Positions 40,868-48,852 of a stretch of DNA of 64,000 nt are shown here, one piece after another (positions within the stretch are counted from its first letter, which is position 1; each line of letters starts with the position of its first letter). Both the position numbers and the translations under genes were made by a program. The notes below the pieces were generated by a model. The model worked only from the letters and a program-made list of their open reading frames with translations. It did not search any database and had not been told where the DNA came from. Origin of the DNA: an uncultured Mesonia sp. (lineage in GTDB: Bacteria; Bacteroidota; Bacteroidia; Flavobacteriales; Flavobacteriaceae); assembly GCA_947499595.1 (NCBI GenBank), contig CANMOY010000003.1:248001-312000 (forward strand), given 5' to 3'.

Positions 40868-43132
40868 ATGGCATACGATATTGATATGATTAAAAAGGTT
40901 TACAACCAAATCGCAGAGCGTGTAGACAAAGCGCGTGAGATTGTGGGTAAACCCTTAACGCTTTCAGAAAAAATACTTTACGCCCATCTTTGGGATGGAG
41001 AGCCTACAACGGCTTATAAGCGAGCAACCGATTATGTAAACTTTGCACCAGACCGTATTGCTTGTCAGGATGCAACGGCACAAATGGCTTTATTGCAGTT
41101 TATGCAAGCGGGTAAAAAGAAGGTGGAGGTGCCTACTACGGTGCACTGTGATCACTTAATTCAAGCTAAACAGGGAGCCGCAAAAGATTTACTACGTGCC
41201 AATGAAACCAGTAATGAGGTTTTTGATTTCCTAGAGTCGGTTTCAAACAAATACGGCATAGGTTTCTGGAAACCAGGGGCTGGTATTATTCACCAAGTGG
41301 TATTGGAGAATTATGCTTTTCCTGGTGGAATGATGATAGGTACCGATTCACATACGGTAAATGCTGGTGGACTAGGAATGGTAGCCATTGGTGTTGGAGG
41401 TGCAGATGCTGTTGATGTAATGGCAGGAATGCCTTGGGAGTTGAAATTCCCTAAATTAATCGGGGTAAAGTTAACCGGTGAATTAAACGGTTGGACGGCC
41501 TCTAAAGATGTTATTTTAAAGGTAGCCGGTATCTTAACCGTAAAAGGAGGTACTGGTGCGATTATAGAATATTTTGGTCCGGGTGCTAAGGCGATGTCTT
41601 GTACAGGAAAAGGAACCATTTGTAATATGGGAGCCGAAGTAGGAGCAACTACTTCAACCTTTGGTTACGATGACTCTATGGAGCGTTTCTTGCGCGCAAC
41701 TAATCGTGATGACGTGGCCGATGCTGCGAACGAAGTGCGTGAGTACTTGACGGGAGATGACGAAGTTTACGCGAACCCAGAGCAGTATTTTGATGAAGTT
41801 ATCGAAATTGACTTGTCAACGCTTAAGCCGCATTTAAACGGACCATTTACTCCAGATTTAGCTACTCCTATTTCAGAAATGAGCGAGAAGGCGCAAAAGA
41901 ATGGTTGGCCTATTCAAGTAGATTGGGGACTTATTGGTTCTTGTACCAACTCTTCTTATGAAGATCTTACTCGTGCCGCCTCGATTGCTAAACAAGCGGT
42001 AGATAAAAACATAAAAGCAAAATCAGATTTCGGAATCAACCCAGGATCAGAGCAAATTCGTTATACGGCTGAGCGCGATGGATTGCTTCAAATTTTTGAA
42101 GATTTAGATGCAACCATCTTTACCAATGCTTGCGGACCTTGTATTGGGCAATGGGATAGAAGCGACCGTAAGGGCGAAGAGAAAAATACTATTGTGCACT
42201 CGTTTAACCGAAACTTCTCAAAACGTGCCGATGGAAACCCAAATACCCACGCATTTGTAGGTTCGCCAGAAATGGTAGCCGCAATTGCAATTTCGGGAAG
42301 ATTAGATTTTGATCCTACACGCGATAAACTAATCAATGAAGATGGGGAAGAGGTAATGCTAGAAGAACCAAAAGGATTAGAACTTCCTCCTAAAGGATTT
42401 GATGTTGAAGATCCGGGTTATGTAGCACCTCGTAAAGATGGTAGCTCGGTAGAAGTTAAAGTGGCGCCAACATCTGAGCGTTTACAATTGTTAACACCAT
42501 TTGAGCCTTGGGACGGTAAAAATATCACCGGTGCTAAATTGTTAATTAAAGCACATGGTAAATGTACTACAGACCACATCTCTATGGCCGGACCTTGGTT
42601 GCGTTTTAGAGGGCATCTTGATAATATCTCAAACAACTGTTTGATTGGTGCTGTGAATGCCTTTAACATGAAAACCAACTTTGTTAAAAATCAATTAACG
42701 GGTGAGTATGGTGGTGTTCCCGATACCCAACGTGAATACAAAGCTGCAGGTATTCCTACCGTTGTAGTAGGAGACCATAACTACGGTGAGGGTTCTTCAC
42801 GTGAACACGCAGCAATGGAGCCTAGACATCTTGGAGTTTATGTAGTATTGGTAAAATCTTTTGCCCGTATTCACGAAACCAACTTGAAAAAACAAGGTAT
42901 GTTGGGAATCACTTTTGCCAATGAATCCGATTATGATTTAATTCAGGAAGATGATACCTTTAACTTTACGGATTTAGAATCGTTTGCACCGGGCAAGCCG
43001 TTAACCATTGAAGTAGTACACGCCGATGGTTCTAAAGATGTGATAAAAGCAAATCATACTTACAACGAGAATCAAATCGAATGGTATAAAGAAGGTTCTG
43101 CGCTTAACTTGATTAAGAAGATGAATGCTTAA
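40868..43132 (+). CDS. acn: Aconitate hydratase, mitochondrial type
   Basis: 754-residue TCA-cycle enzyme interconverting citrate and isocitrate. The three 4Fe-4S ligands are Cys359 (GSCTNSS), Cys422 and Cys425 (NACGPCIGQ), one residue from the positions in the animal mitochondrial enzyme. Other active-site segments: [14 protein letters not shown], and [17 protein letters not shown] in the swivel domain. Length and pattern fit the mitochondrial-like aconitase of Bacteroidota, not AcnA (~890) or AcnB (~865). Own promoter and terminator. Confidence 0.95.
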   Translation: MAYDIDMIKKVYNQIAERVDKAREIVGKPLTLSEKILYAHLWDGEPTTAYKRATDYVNFAPDRIACQDATAQMALLQFMQAGKKKVEVPTTVHCDHLIQAKQGAAKDLLRANETSNEVFDFLESVSNKYGIGFWKPGAGIIHQVVLENYAFPGGMMIGTDSHTVNAGGLGMVAIGVGGADAVDVMAGMPWELKFPKLIGVKLTGELNGWTASKDVILKVAGILTVKGGTGAIIEYFGPGAKAMSCTGKGTICNMGAEVGATTSTFGYDDSMERFLRATNRDDVADAANEVREYLTGDDEVYANPEQYFDEVIEIDLSTLKPHLNGPFTPDLATPISEMSEKAQKNGWPIQVDWGLIGSCTNSSYEDLTRAASIAKQAVDKNIKAKSDFGINPGSEQIRYTAERDGLLQIFEDLDATIFTNACGPCIGQWDRSDRKGEEKNTIVHSFNRNFSKRADGNPNTHAFVGSPEMVAAIAISGRLDFDPTRDKLINEDGEEVMLEEPKGLELPPKGFDVEDPGYVAPRKDGSSVEVKVAPTSERLQLLTPFEPWDGKNITGAKLLIKAHGKCTTDHISMAGPWLRFRGHLDNISNNCLIGAVNAFNMKTNFVKNQLTGEYGGVPDTQREYKAAGIPTVVVGDHNYGEGSSREHAAMEPRHLGVYVVLVKSFARIHETNLKKQGMLGITFANESDYDLIQEDDTFNFTDLESFAPGKPLTIEVVHADGSKDVIKANHTYNENQIEWYKEGSALNLIKKMNA

Positions 43133-43160
43133 GCCAGAAATTCTATTTAAATATCTAAGA

Positions 43161-43186
43161 AAGCCTCTGATTTCAGGGGCTTTTTT
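43161..43186 (+). terminator. Aconitase terminator
   Basis: AAGCCTCTGA / TCAGGGGCTT stem with a tight 2-nt loop and a run of six T. Confidence 0.8.
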
Positions 43187-43222
43187 GTTAGTTTTAAGGT
43201 ATATAATCGACTAAACCTAAAA

Positions 43223-43783
43223 ATGAAGTTTCTTAAAAAACACTGGAGTAGTATTTTATTTGGGTTGTTCTTGATTTTACTAATCATTCCGCAAACTCGA
43301 ATGCCTATTATGGTTACGGTAAACCGAATTATTTCTTTTAGTCCGAGTATGAAAGATGCCGCTGACCAAAAGCGCTTAGAATCTTTTTCTTGGACCTTGC
43401 GCGATGCAAATGGACAAATGCATAACTTGAAAGAGGTTGAAGGAGAGGTTATCGTTTTAAACTACTGGGCAACTTGGTGTCCGCCTTGCGTAGCCGAAAT
43501 GCCCGATTTTGAAAACTTGTACACTGCTTATAAAGATCGTGTACGTTTTTATTTTATTACCCAAGATGATGCGAGTAAGGTTAAAGCTTTTGTGGATAAA
43601 CACAATTATAGCATGCCTGTATATTATCCGCAAAGTCAGCCTCCTACTAATTTACAAAGCAATGCTTTACCAACGACTTTTTTTATAGATAAATCAGGGA
43701 AGATCGTGCTAGAAAAAACAGGAGCGGCAAGTTGGAACAGCGATAAAACAAGAAATATTCTAGATCAATTATTATCCGATTGA
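43223..43783 (+). CDS. TlpA-like membrane-anchored thioredoxin
   Basis: 186 residues. One N-terminal membrane anchor (about 8-23) with a periplasmic thioredoxin domain: LNYWATWCPPCVAEMPDFE with the WCPPC active site (Cys86, Cys89), and ALPTTFFIDKSGKI with cis-Pro. A protein-disulfide reductase of the TlpA/ResA type. Its stop is directly adjacent to the stop of the convergent crtY, with no base between. Confidence 0.87.
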   Translation: MKFLKKHWSSILFGLFLILLIIPQTRMPIMVTVNRIISFSPSMKDAADQKRLESFSWTLRDANGQMHNLKEVEGEVIVLNYWATWCPPCVAEMPDFENLYTAYKDRVRFYFITQDDASKVKAFVDKHNYSMPVYYPQSQPPTNLQSNALPTTFFIDKSGKIVLEKTGAASWNSDKTRNILDQLLSD

Positions 43784-44929
43784 TCAAAAGCGGGTTTGAA
43801 AAAAAGCTTTGATGAATGCCCAGCTAAAAAGACTTCGCATAATTTTAAACTCTTCTTTAAATCGACTTTCTTCATCTAAAAATCGAAACATAGTGGGTAC
43901 AGAATTTTTTGTGTAAAATTGAGTAAATAACCAAGGACCTAAATGGTTGTTATCATGTAAAACCTTTAGAAATATAGTATCGTAAAAGTTATATTTTTTA
44001 CTGTAAAGACCATAAGAAGGAAGTCTATCTTTCTGGATGTTTTTGATTATATGCTTGACTTTTTTTTCGGTATTTTTAAAAGAATAACCACTAGAGGATT
44101 TCACCCAACCCCCTCCGGTGCCGATTTTTGTGATGCGGCTCGTGTGGTGTTTATGAAAAGGGTAATTACTCATCGGAATATTGCCCGTTTCGGTTTCTAA
44201 AATTTCAAAATCGGTTAGGTTGAAATAGGTCTTTAGGTATTCTCGGTTGTATTGATCGTAAACACTTTCTTTGACTGTAAACGGACTAAAAAAGGTAAAT
44301 TCGATTAAAGCTTCATTTGGGCTATAAGGCAACACATACATAAAGCTAGTACTGTCTGGATAAGATAAGCGATAGTCCATCATCGTGAAAACTTTGGTGT
44401 CAAAAATGGGTTGTTTTGTTTTCACGCGTATTCCTTTAAAATGCTGCTGAATTTTTAGGTAACGTTTCTGGTTGTAAAAAGCCGCAGGAATTCGGCTATC
44501 AAATACGTGGCTACAGGGGTAACTTCCTAAAGCGGTGGTGACAAGAGCTTCTTTTCTATTTTCGTTAATACCAATAACCTCCTCTTTTAAAAAAATAAGA
44601 TGAGAGTAGGTTTGCAGTTTTTTAAAAGCGTAATCATAAAAATCTTTGGCGTTAAGACTTTTGTAAGTATACGGAGGCAATTCTAACTTTAATTTAGTCT
44701 TGGGGGCTTTAAAAAAAGCCTGAGAATAGGAGGAAGTAAGAATTGGGTCCCATTGCCCTGGCCCAGCCTCCCAGAATGACCAGGTTTTATCGTTTTCACT
44801 GGGCCTACGCTTATCGATTAAAGCTATTTTCTTATTTGTTGCTTGGGTTTCTTCAGCCAAAGCTAAGGCAAGTTGTAGTCCTGCACATCCTGCACCAACA
44901 ATTACATAATGAAAGCCAGTATTGAGCAT
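43784..44929 (-). CDS. crtY: Lycopene beta-cyclase
   Basis: Cyclises both ends of lycopene to give beta-carotene. 381 residues. FAD/NAD fold at the N-terminus: YVIVGAGCAGLQLALAL (GxGxxG). The lycopene-cyclase segments DKTWSFWE, a VFDSRIP strand, and YVLPYSPNEALIEFTFFS are present, then GTGGGWVKSSSGYSF. Last gene of the carotenoid operon, 24 bp after crtZ. Confidence 0.93.
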   Translation of the reverse strand: MLNTGFHYVIVGAGCAGLQLALALAEETQATNKKIALIDKRRPSENDKTWSFWEAGPGQWDPILTSSYSQAFFKAPKTKLKLELPPYTYKSLNAKDFYDYAFKKLQTYSHLIFLKEEVIGINENRKEALVTTALGSYPCSHVFDSRIPAAFYNQKRYLKIQQHFKGIRVKTKQPIFDTKVFTMMDYRLSYPDSTSFMYVLPYSPNEALIEFTFFSPFTVKESVYDQYNREYLKTYFNLTDFEILETETGNIPMSNYPFHKHHTSRITKIGTGGGWVKSSSGYSFKNTEKKVKHIIKNIQKDRLPSYGLYSKKYNFYDTIFLKVLHDNNHLGPWLFTQFYTKNSVPTMFRFLDEESRFKEEFKIMRSLFSWAFIKAFFQTRF

Positions 44930-44953
44930 AAGCCATTGATGCCTTGAAGTAAT

Positions 44954-45403
44954 TTATTTTTTAAAATATTTGAAAGGTACGATTAGCATTCCAAAGTTTT
45001 CACTTTTTTCTTTACCTAAATGCTTGTGATGAATTTTGTGCGCACGTCTTATGCCTCTAGCGTACCAGTTATTGGCATTTCGAAACATTTTAAAACGTTG
45101 ATGAATAAAAATATCATGTACCGTAAAATAAGCTAAGCCATAAGCAAAAATGCCTAAACCAATGGGCAGTGCAAACCAAATGTCTTCATAGCGCCAAAGC
45201 AAAAAACAACCTATGCTAACTAGAGCGTAAAAAATAAAAAATAAATCATTGCGTTCCCACCAATGGCTGTGGTCTTTTTGATGGTGGTCTTTGTGAAGAC
45301 TCCATAAAAAGCCATGCATTATATATTTATGGGTAAACCAAGCCATAAACTCCATAAAGAAAAAAGTAGCGATAAATATTAATATCCAATATAATACTTG
45401 CAT
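44954..45403 (-). CDS. crtZ: Beta-carotene 3-hydroxylase
   Basis: 149-residue integral membrane di-iron enzyme that converts beta-carotene to zeaxanthin. Histidine clusters match the fatty-acid-hydroxylase pattern: HKYIMHG, HKDHHQKDHSH, HDIFIHQRF and RRAHKIHHKH. Three to four membrane segments. It is two bases from the crtB stop. Zeaxanthin is thus the expected product of this operon. Confidence 0.94.
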   Translation of the reverse strand: MQVLYWILIFIATFFFMEFMAWFTHKYIMHGFLWSLHKDHHQKDHSHWWERNDLFFIFYALVSIGCFLLWRYEDIWFALPIGLGIFAYGLAYFTVHDIFIHQRFKMFRNANNWYARGIRRAHKIHHKHLGKEKSENFGMLIVPFKYFKK

Positions 45404-45405
45404 AA

Positions 45406-46245
45406 TTAAATAAGTTTTAATCGGTATGACACATAACTTTGTGCCATTAATCCAAATTTTTGATAATTAGAAACACGTATACGCTTTTCTTTTATTTGCA
45501 AAGATGGTGTATTTTTTAGTTTACTTAATAATTTCGAGTAATAAATATAGGCCGTATAGACTCCTAATTTAGCTTCTACGGGAAGCTTAACAATCCCGCG
45601 TAAGCCGTTGGCAAAATCGGTTTCTATTTCTTGAATTATTTTTTGTTTACTCGCTTCGTCTAACTCGTTAAGATTAGTTTCTGGAAAGTAAGTACGGTTG
45701 AGGTCTTCGTGATCGGCTTTTAGATCTCTTAAAAAGTTTACCTTTTGAAAAGCTGAGCCCAAACGCATCGCATCATCTTTGAGTTGGTTGTATTTTTTTT
45801 CGTCACCTTTTACAAAAACTTTTAAACACATTAAACCTACTACATCTGCGCTACCATATATGTAATCTTGATACTCTTGATGTGTATGGTATTGCTTTTT
45901 GGTGAGATCCATTTTCATACTTCGCATGAAAGCCTGGTATAATTCGGGTTGAATATTATAGCGAAAAACCGTTTCTTGAAAGGCATTGAGAATAGGGTTT
46001 AGGCTTATTTTATGTTCGAGTGCATCTTGCAAATCCTTTTCAAAACGCTCAAATAAAAAGGCTTTATCGTAATCGTGAAAAGAATCTACGATTTCATCGG
46101 CAAAGCGCACAAATCCGTAAATATTGTAAATATCTTGGCGAATACTTGGTGCTAGTAGTTTCGTAGCCATAGAAAATGAGGTACTGTAGCTTTCGGTAAC
46201 AGCTTTACTACATCTATGAGAAACAAGGTCGAATAATGCTTTCAT
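45406..46245 (-). CDS. crtB: Phytoene synthase
   Basis: Condenses two geranylgeranyl diphosphates to phytoene. 279 residues from the ATG at 46245 (MKALFDLVSH); a TTG at 46263 would add six residues inside crtI. The two aspartate-rich Mg-diphosphate motifs are ADEIVDSFHDY and RDLKADHEDLNRTYFP. SYSTSFSMATKLL near the start is also conserved. One base separates it from crtI. Confidence 0.94.
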   Translation of the reverse strand: MKALFDLVSHRCSKAVTESYSTSFSMATKLLAPSIRQDIYNIYGFVRFADEIVDSFHDYDKAFLFERFEKDLQDALEHKISLNPILNAFQETVFRYNIQPELYQAFMRSMKMDLTKKQYHTHQEYQDYIYGSADVVGLMCLKVFVKGDEKKYNQLKDDAMRLGSAFQKVNFLRDLKADHEDLNRTYFPETNLNELDEASKQKIIQEIETDFANGLRGIVKLPVEAKLGVYTAYIYYSKLLSKLKNTPSLQIKEKRIRVSNYQKFGLMAQSYVSYRLKLI

Positions 46246-46246
46246 A

Positions 46247-47710
46247 TTAATTTTTTTTATCAATAAGTTCTGCGCTTAATTTACCCGATATTAAAGAGGG
46301 CGGCACCCCTGGGCCTGGAACGGTTAGTTGCCCTGTAAAATAAAGTCCGTTTACCTTAGCGCTTTTGAGTTTGGGCCTTAAAAATGCTGTTTGCAGCAAA
46401 GTATTGGCTAGCCCGTAAGCGTTCCCTTTGTATGAATTGTAATCGTTTACAAAATCATTTACGCAATAACTTGTTTTAAATATAATATTTTTTTTAACTT
46501 TTTGTTGAGTTATTTTTTCAAATCTACTTAAAATCTTATCAAAATAAGATTCGCGTAGTTGTTCATTGTCCTCAATTCCCGGTGCCAGTGGGATTAAGAA
46601 AATACCTGCTTCCTGGCCTTCGGGTGCAGCCACCTTATCGGTTTTAGATGGGAAACTAGCATAAAACAGGGGTTCTTCTGGCCAACTAGGCTTATCGTAG
46701 ATACTGTAAGCGTGCGCTTTAAAATCTACGTCGAAAAATAAGGTATGATGATCTACATTCTTTAATTTTTTATCGAAACCTACATAAAAGAGTAGGGAGG
46801 AGGGTGCAAATGTTTTTTTAGACCAGTACTTTTCACTGTATTGGCGATAGTTTGTATCGAGAAGGCTTTCGGTGTGGTGATAATCGGCACCACTTAGAAC
46901 GATATCGGAAGGAATGAATGCTTCGTTACAAACTAAGCCTTTCACTTGGTTTTGTTCATCGACCTCTATTTTACTAATATTCGAATCGGTATGAATGCTA
47001 ACACCCAAATCTTGAGCTAATTGGGCGATTCCTCTTATTACTTCAAACATTCCACCTTTGGGGTGCCAAGTACCTAGACCCAAATCGGCATAATTCATAA
47101 AGTTGTAAAAAGCGGGTGTGTCGCTTGGCTTGGCTCCTAAAAATAAAACTGGGAATTCTAATGCCTGAATCAACTGCGGATTTTTAAAACGCTTGCGCAC
47201 CTGTTTGGAAATGGTGCTAAAAAACTGACCGATTTTTAGGCTTGTCTCTGGAGTGATTAACTCTAAAGGAGATACTCCTGGTCTATATACTAAATCTTTA
47301 ATAGCAATATTATAATTATCTTGGGCTGACTCAATAAATTTAGCCAGACTTTTAGCACTTCCTGGTTCTATACGTTCAAATTCTGCATAGATTTTATCAA
47401 GTGTATCTCCTATTGTAATTCGCTCATTTTGGCTGAAATAAATACTGTAGGCGGGACTTAGTTTAATCAACTCATAATAATCACTAGGTTGTTTACCAAA
47501 ATCAGCAAAAAAACGTTCAAATACATCAGGCATCCAGTACCATGTTGGTCCCATGTCGAAAGTAAAACCGTCTTTTCTGTATTGACGAGCTCGGCCACCA
47601 ATGCTTTTATTTTTTTCACAAACCTGCACTTTGTGTCCTGCTTTAGCTAAATAACAAGCGGCGGACAAACCGGCAAAACCTGAGCCTATTATAGATATAT
47701 TTTTTTTCAT
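46247..47710 (-). CDS. crtI: Phytoene desaturase
   Basis: FAD enzyme that introduces four double bonds into phytoene to give lycopene. 487 residues. N-terminal SIIGSGFAGLSAACYLAKAG FAD motif, then GGRARQYRKDGFTFDMGPTW; C-terminal LYFTGQLTVPGPGVPPSLIS is the CrtI signature. First structural gene after the regulator; its ATG overlaps the regulator stop by one base (TAATG read on the minus strand). Confidence 0.95.
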   Translation of the reverse strand: MKKNISIIGSGFAGLSAACYLAKAGHKVQVCEKNKSIGGRARQYRKDGFTFDMGPTWYWMPDVFERFFADFGKQPSDYYELIKLSPAYSIYFSQNERITIGDTLDKIYAEFERIEPGSAKSLAKFIESAQDNYNIAIKDLVYRPGVSPLELITPETSLKIGQFFSTISKQVRKRFKNPQLIQALEFPVLFLGAKPSDTPAFYNFMNYADLGLGTWHPKGGMFEVIRGIAQLAQDLGVSIHTDSNISKIEVDEQNQVKGLVCNEAFIPSDIVLSGADYHHTESLLDTNYRQYSEKYWSKKTFAPSSLLFYVGFDKKLKNVDHHTLFFDVDFKAHAYSIYDKPSWPEEPLFYASFPSKTDKVAAPEGQEAGIFLIPLAPGIEDNEQLRESYFDKILSRFEKITQQKVKKNIIFKTSYCVNDFVNDYNSYKGNAYGLANTLLQTAFLRPKLKSAKVNGLYFTGQLTVPGPGVPPSLISGKLSAELIDKKN

Positions 47711-48612
47711 TAAATGGAGCGTATAAATGTAGTTGGATTTTCGTAAATGTTTATTTGTGGCGGTAAATCTTCTATATTTAACGCTTTTGTTTTTAAGCCC
47801 AGTAATGCTAATTGGAAACGATTGGAATCTACATTAGCTAGTATCTTATCATAAAACTCTTTAAGGTAAGTTTCTGGACTTTCAGGTTTTATGGTAAAAA
47901 CACTCACAAAATAAACCGATTTGTCTTGGCTCGCAAAACTGGTTAAGTCTTCTAAAGGAATAGAGTGCCCTAAATATACTACTTTATAACCTAAGCTAAG
48001 CAAGGAATACTGTAGATAGAGCAGGCCAATATCGTGTATTTCATTATTGGGCAAGAATAAGATAAAGACTTTTTCTTTATTAAATGCAGGCTCGACTTGC
48101 AATTTTTCGATATTGCTGAATAGTTTTTGCCTGATAAGATGCGAGATAAAATGTTCATGCGCTGGTTTTACCGTATTGGTCTGCCATAAATCACCTATTT
48201 GCTTTAACATAGGGATGAATACCTCTTCATAAATTTCTTGAAAAGTCATTTTTTCAAGCAGCGCATTGTAAGTATTTAGAAAAAGGCTTTGGTCAAAATT
48301 ATACATGGATACAAAAAAAGCTTTTATAGCTCTATTCTCTGCATTATTAGCTGTTCTAATTTCGTGGGTGAGTTTATCTATTTCATCATTTTTAAGCTTT
48401 GAAATTCGAGATATTTTATATCCGTTCTCATTTAAGAATGCAATATTCAACAAGCGCTGTAAGGCCTTTGTGTCGTAAACCCTTATATTGGTATCGGTTC
48501 GTTCGGGTTTTAAGATGTGGTATCTTTTTTCCCAAATCCGGATAGTGTGCGCCTTAACTCCGCTAAGGGCTTCTAAATCCTTGATGTTGAATTCGTTTTT
48601 TACATATTCCAT
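47710..48612 (-). CDS. MerR-type cobalamin-binding regulator (CarH/LitR-like)
   Basis: 300 residues. N-terminal MerR helix-turn-helix: FNIKDLEALSGVKAHTIRIW, RYDILKP-like wing (seen as RYHILKPERTDTN). The light-sensing module is intact: Trp143-x9-Glu153-His154, the same WxxEH motif that shields adenosylcobalamin in Thermus CarH, and NNEIHDIG with His193 at the position of the lower axial ligand, then LGYKVVYLG. In known CarH proteins the dark B12-bound tetramer represses carotenoid genes and light breaks it. Its place as first gene of the crt operon fits autoregulated, light-induced pigment synthesis; light control is inferred. Confidence 0.88.
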   Translation of the reverse strand: MEYVKNEFNIKDLEALSGVKAHTIRIWEKRYHILKPERTDTNIRVYDTKALQRLLNIAFLNENGYKISRISKLKNDEIDKLTHEIRTANNAENRAIKAFFVSMYNFDQSLFLNTYNALLEKMTFQEIYEEVFIPMLKQIGDLWQTNTVKPAHEHFISHLIRQKLFSNIEKLQVEPAFNKEKVFILFLPNNEIHDIGLLYLQYSLLSLGYKVVYLGHSIPLEDLTSFASQDKSVYFVSVFTIKPESPETYLKEFYDKILANVDSNRFQLALLGLKTKALNIEDLPPQINIYENPTTFIRSI

Positions 48613-48638
48613 AACTCTTGTAACTTACTGTCAAAGCT

Positions 48639-48711
48639 AAACAAACTTAGTTTATTTTTGTTTAAATAAAAAGTTAAATCATTAAACAAAATTTTTAATA
48701 ATACTTTGTTT
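48639..48711 (-). promoter_or_regulatory. crt operon promoter and candidate CarH operators
   Basis: On the minus strand TAAGTTTG (plus 48642-48649) preceded after 19 bases by TTTT (plus 48669-48672) forms a promoter for carH-crtIBZY. Two inverted pairs AAACAAA / TTTGTTT overlap or flank it: 48639-48645 with 48657-48663 (11-bp spacer) and 48684-48690 with 48705-48711 (14-bp spacer). Placement over the promoter suggests repressor binding. Confidence 0.5.
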
Positions 48712-48852
48712 CTCTTTTTTCTGCTATTAAGCGATTGAAAAACAGCCTAGTGTTAAGCTATTGGATTAGCGAAAGCTTACACCAATAGTATATTGGGTAC
48801 TGGTTAAATTATATTATTTATTTTAAGTCTAAATAAAATTAATTAATTAGTT

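Noticed and set aside
48613..48852. Cobalamin riboswitch upstream of the TonB receptor
   Set aside because: The gap is only 240 bp, A+T-rich, and has no B12-box-like sequence or multi-stem layout; control is better explained by the divergent CarH-type regulator region.
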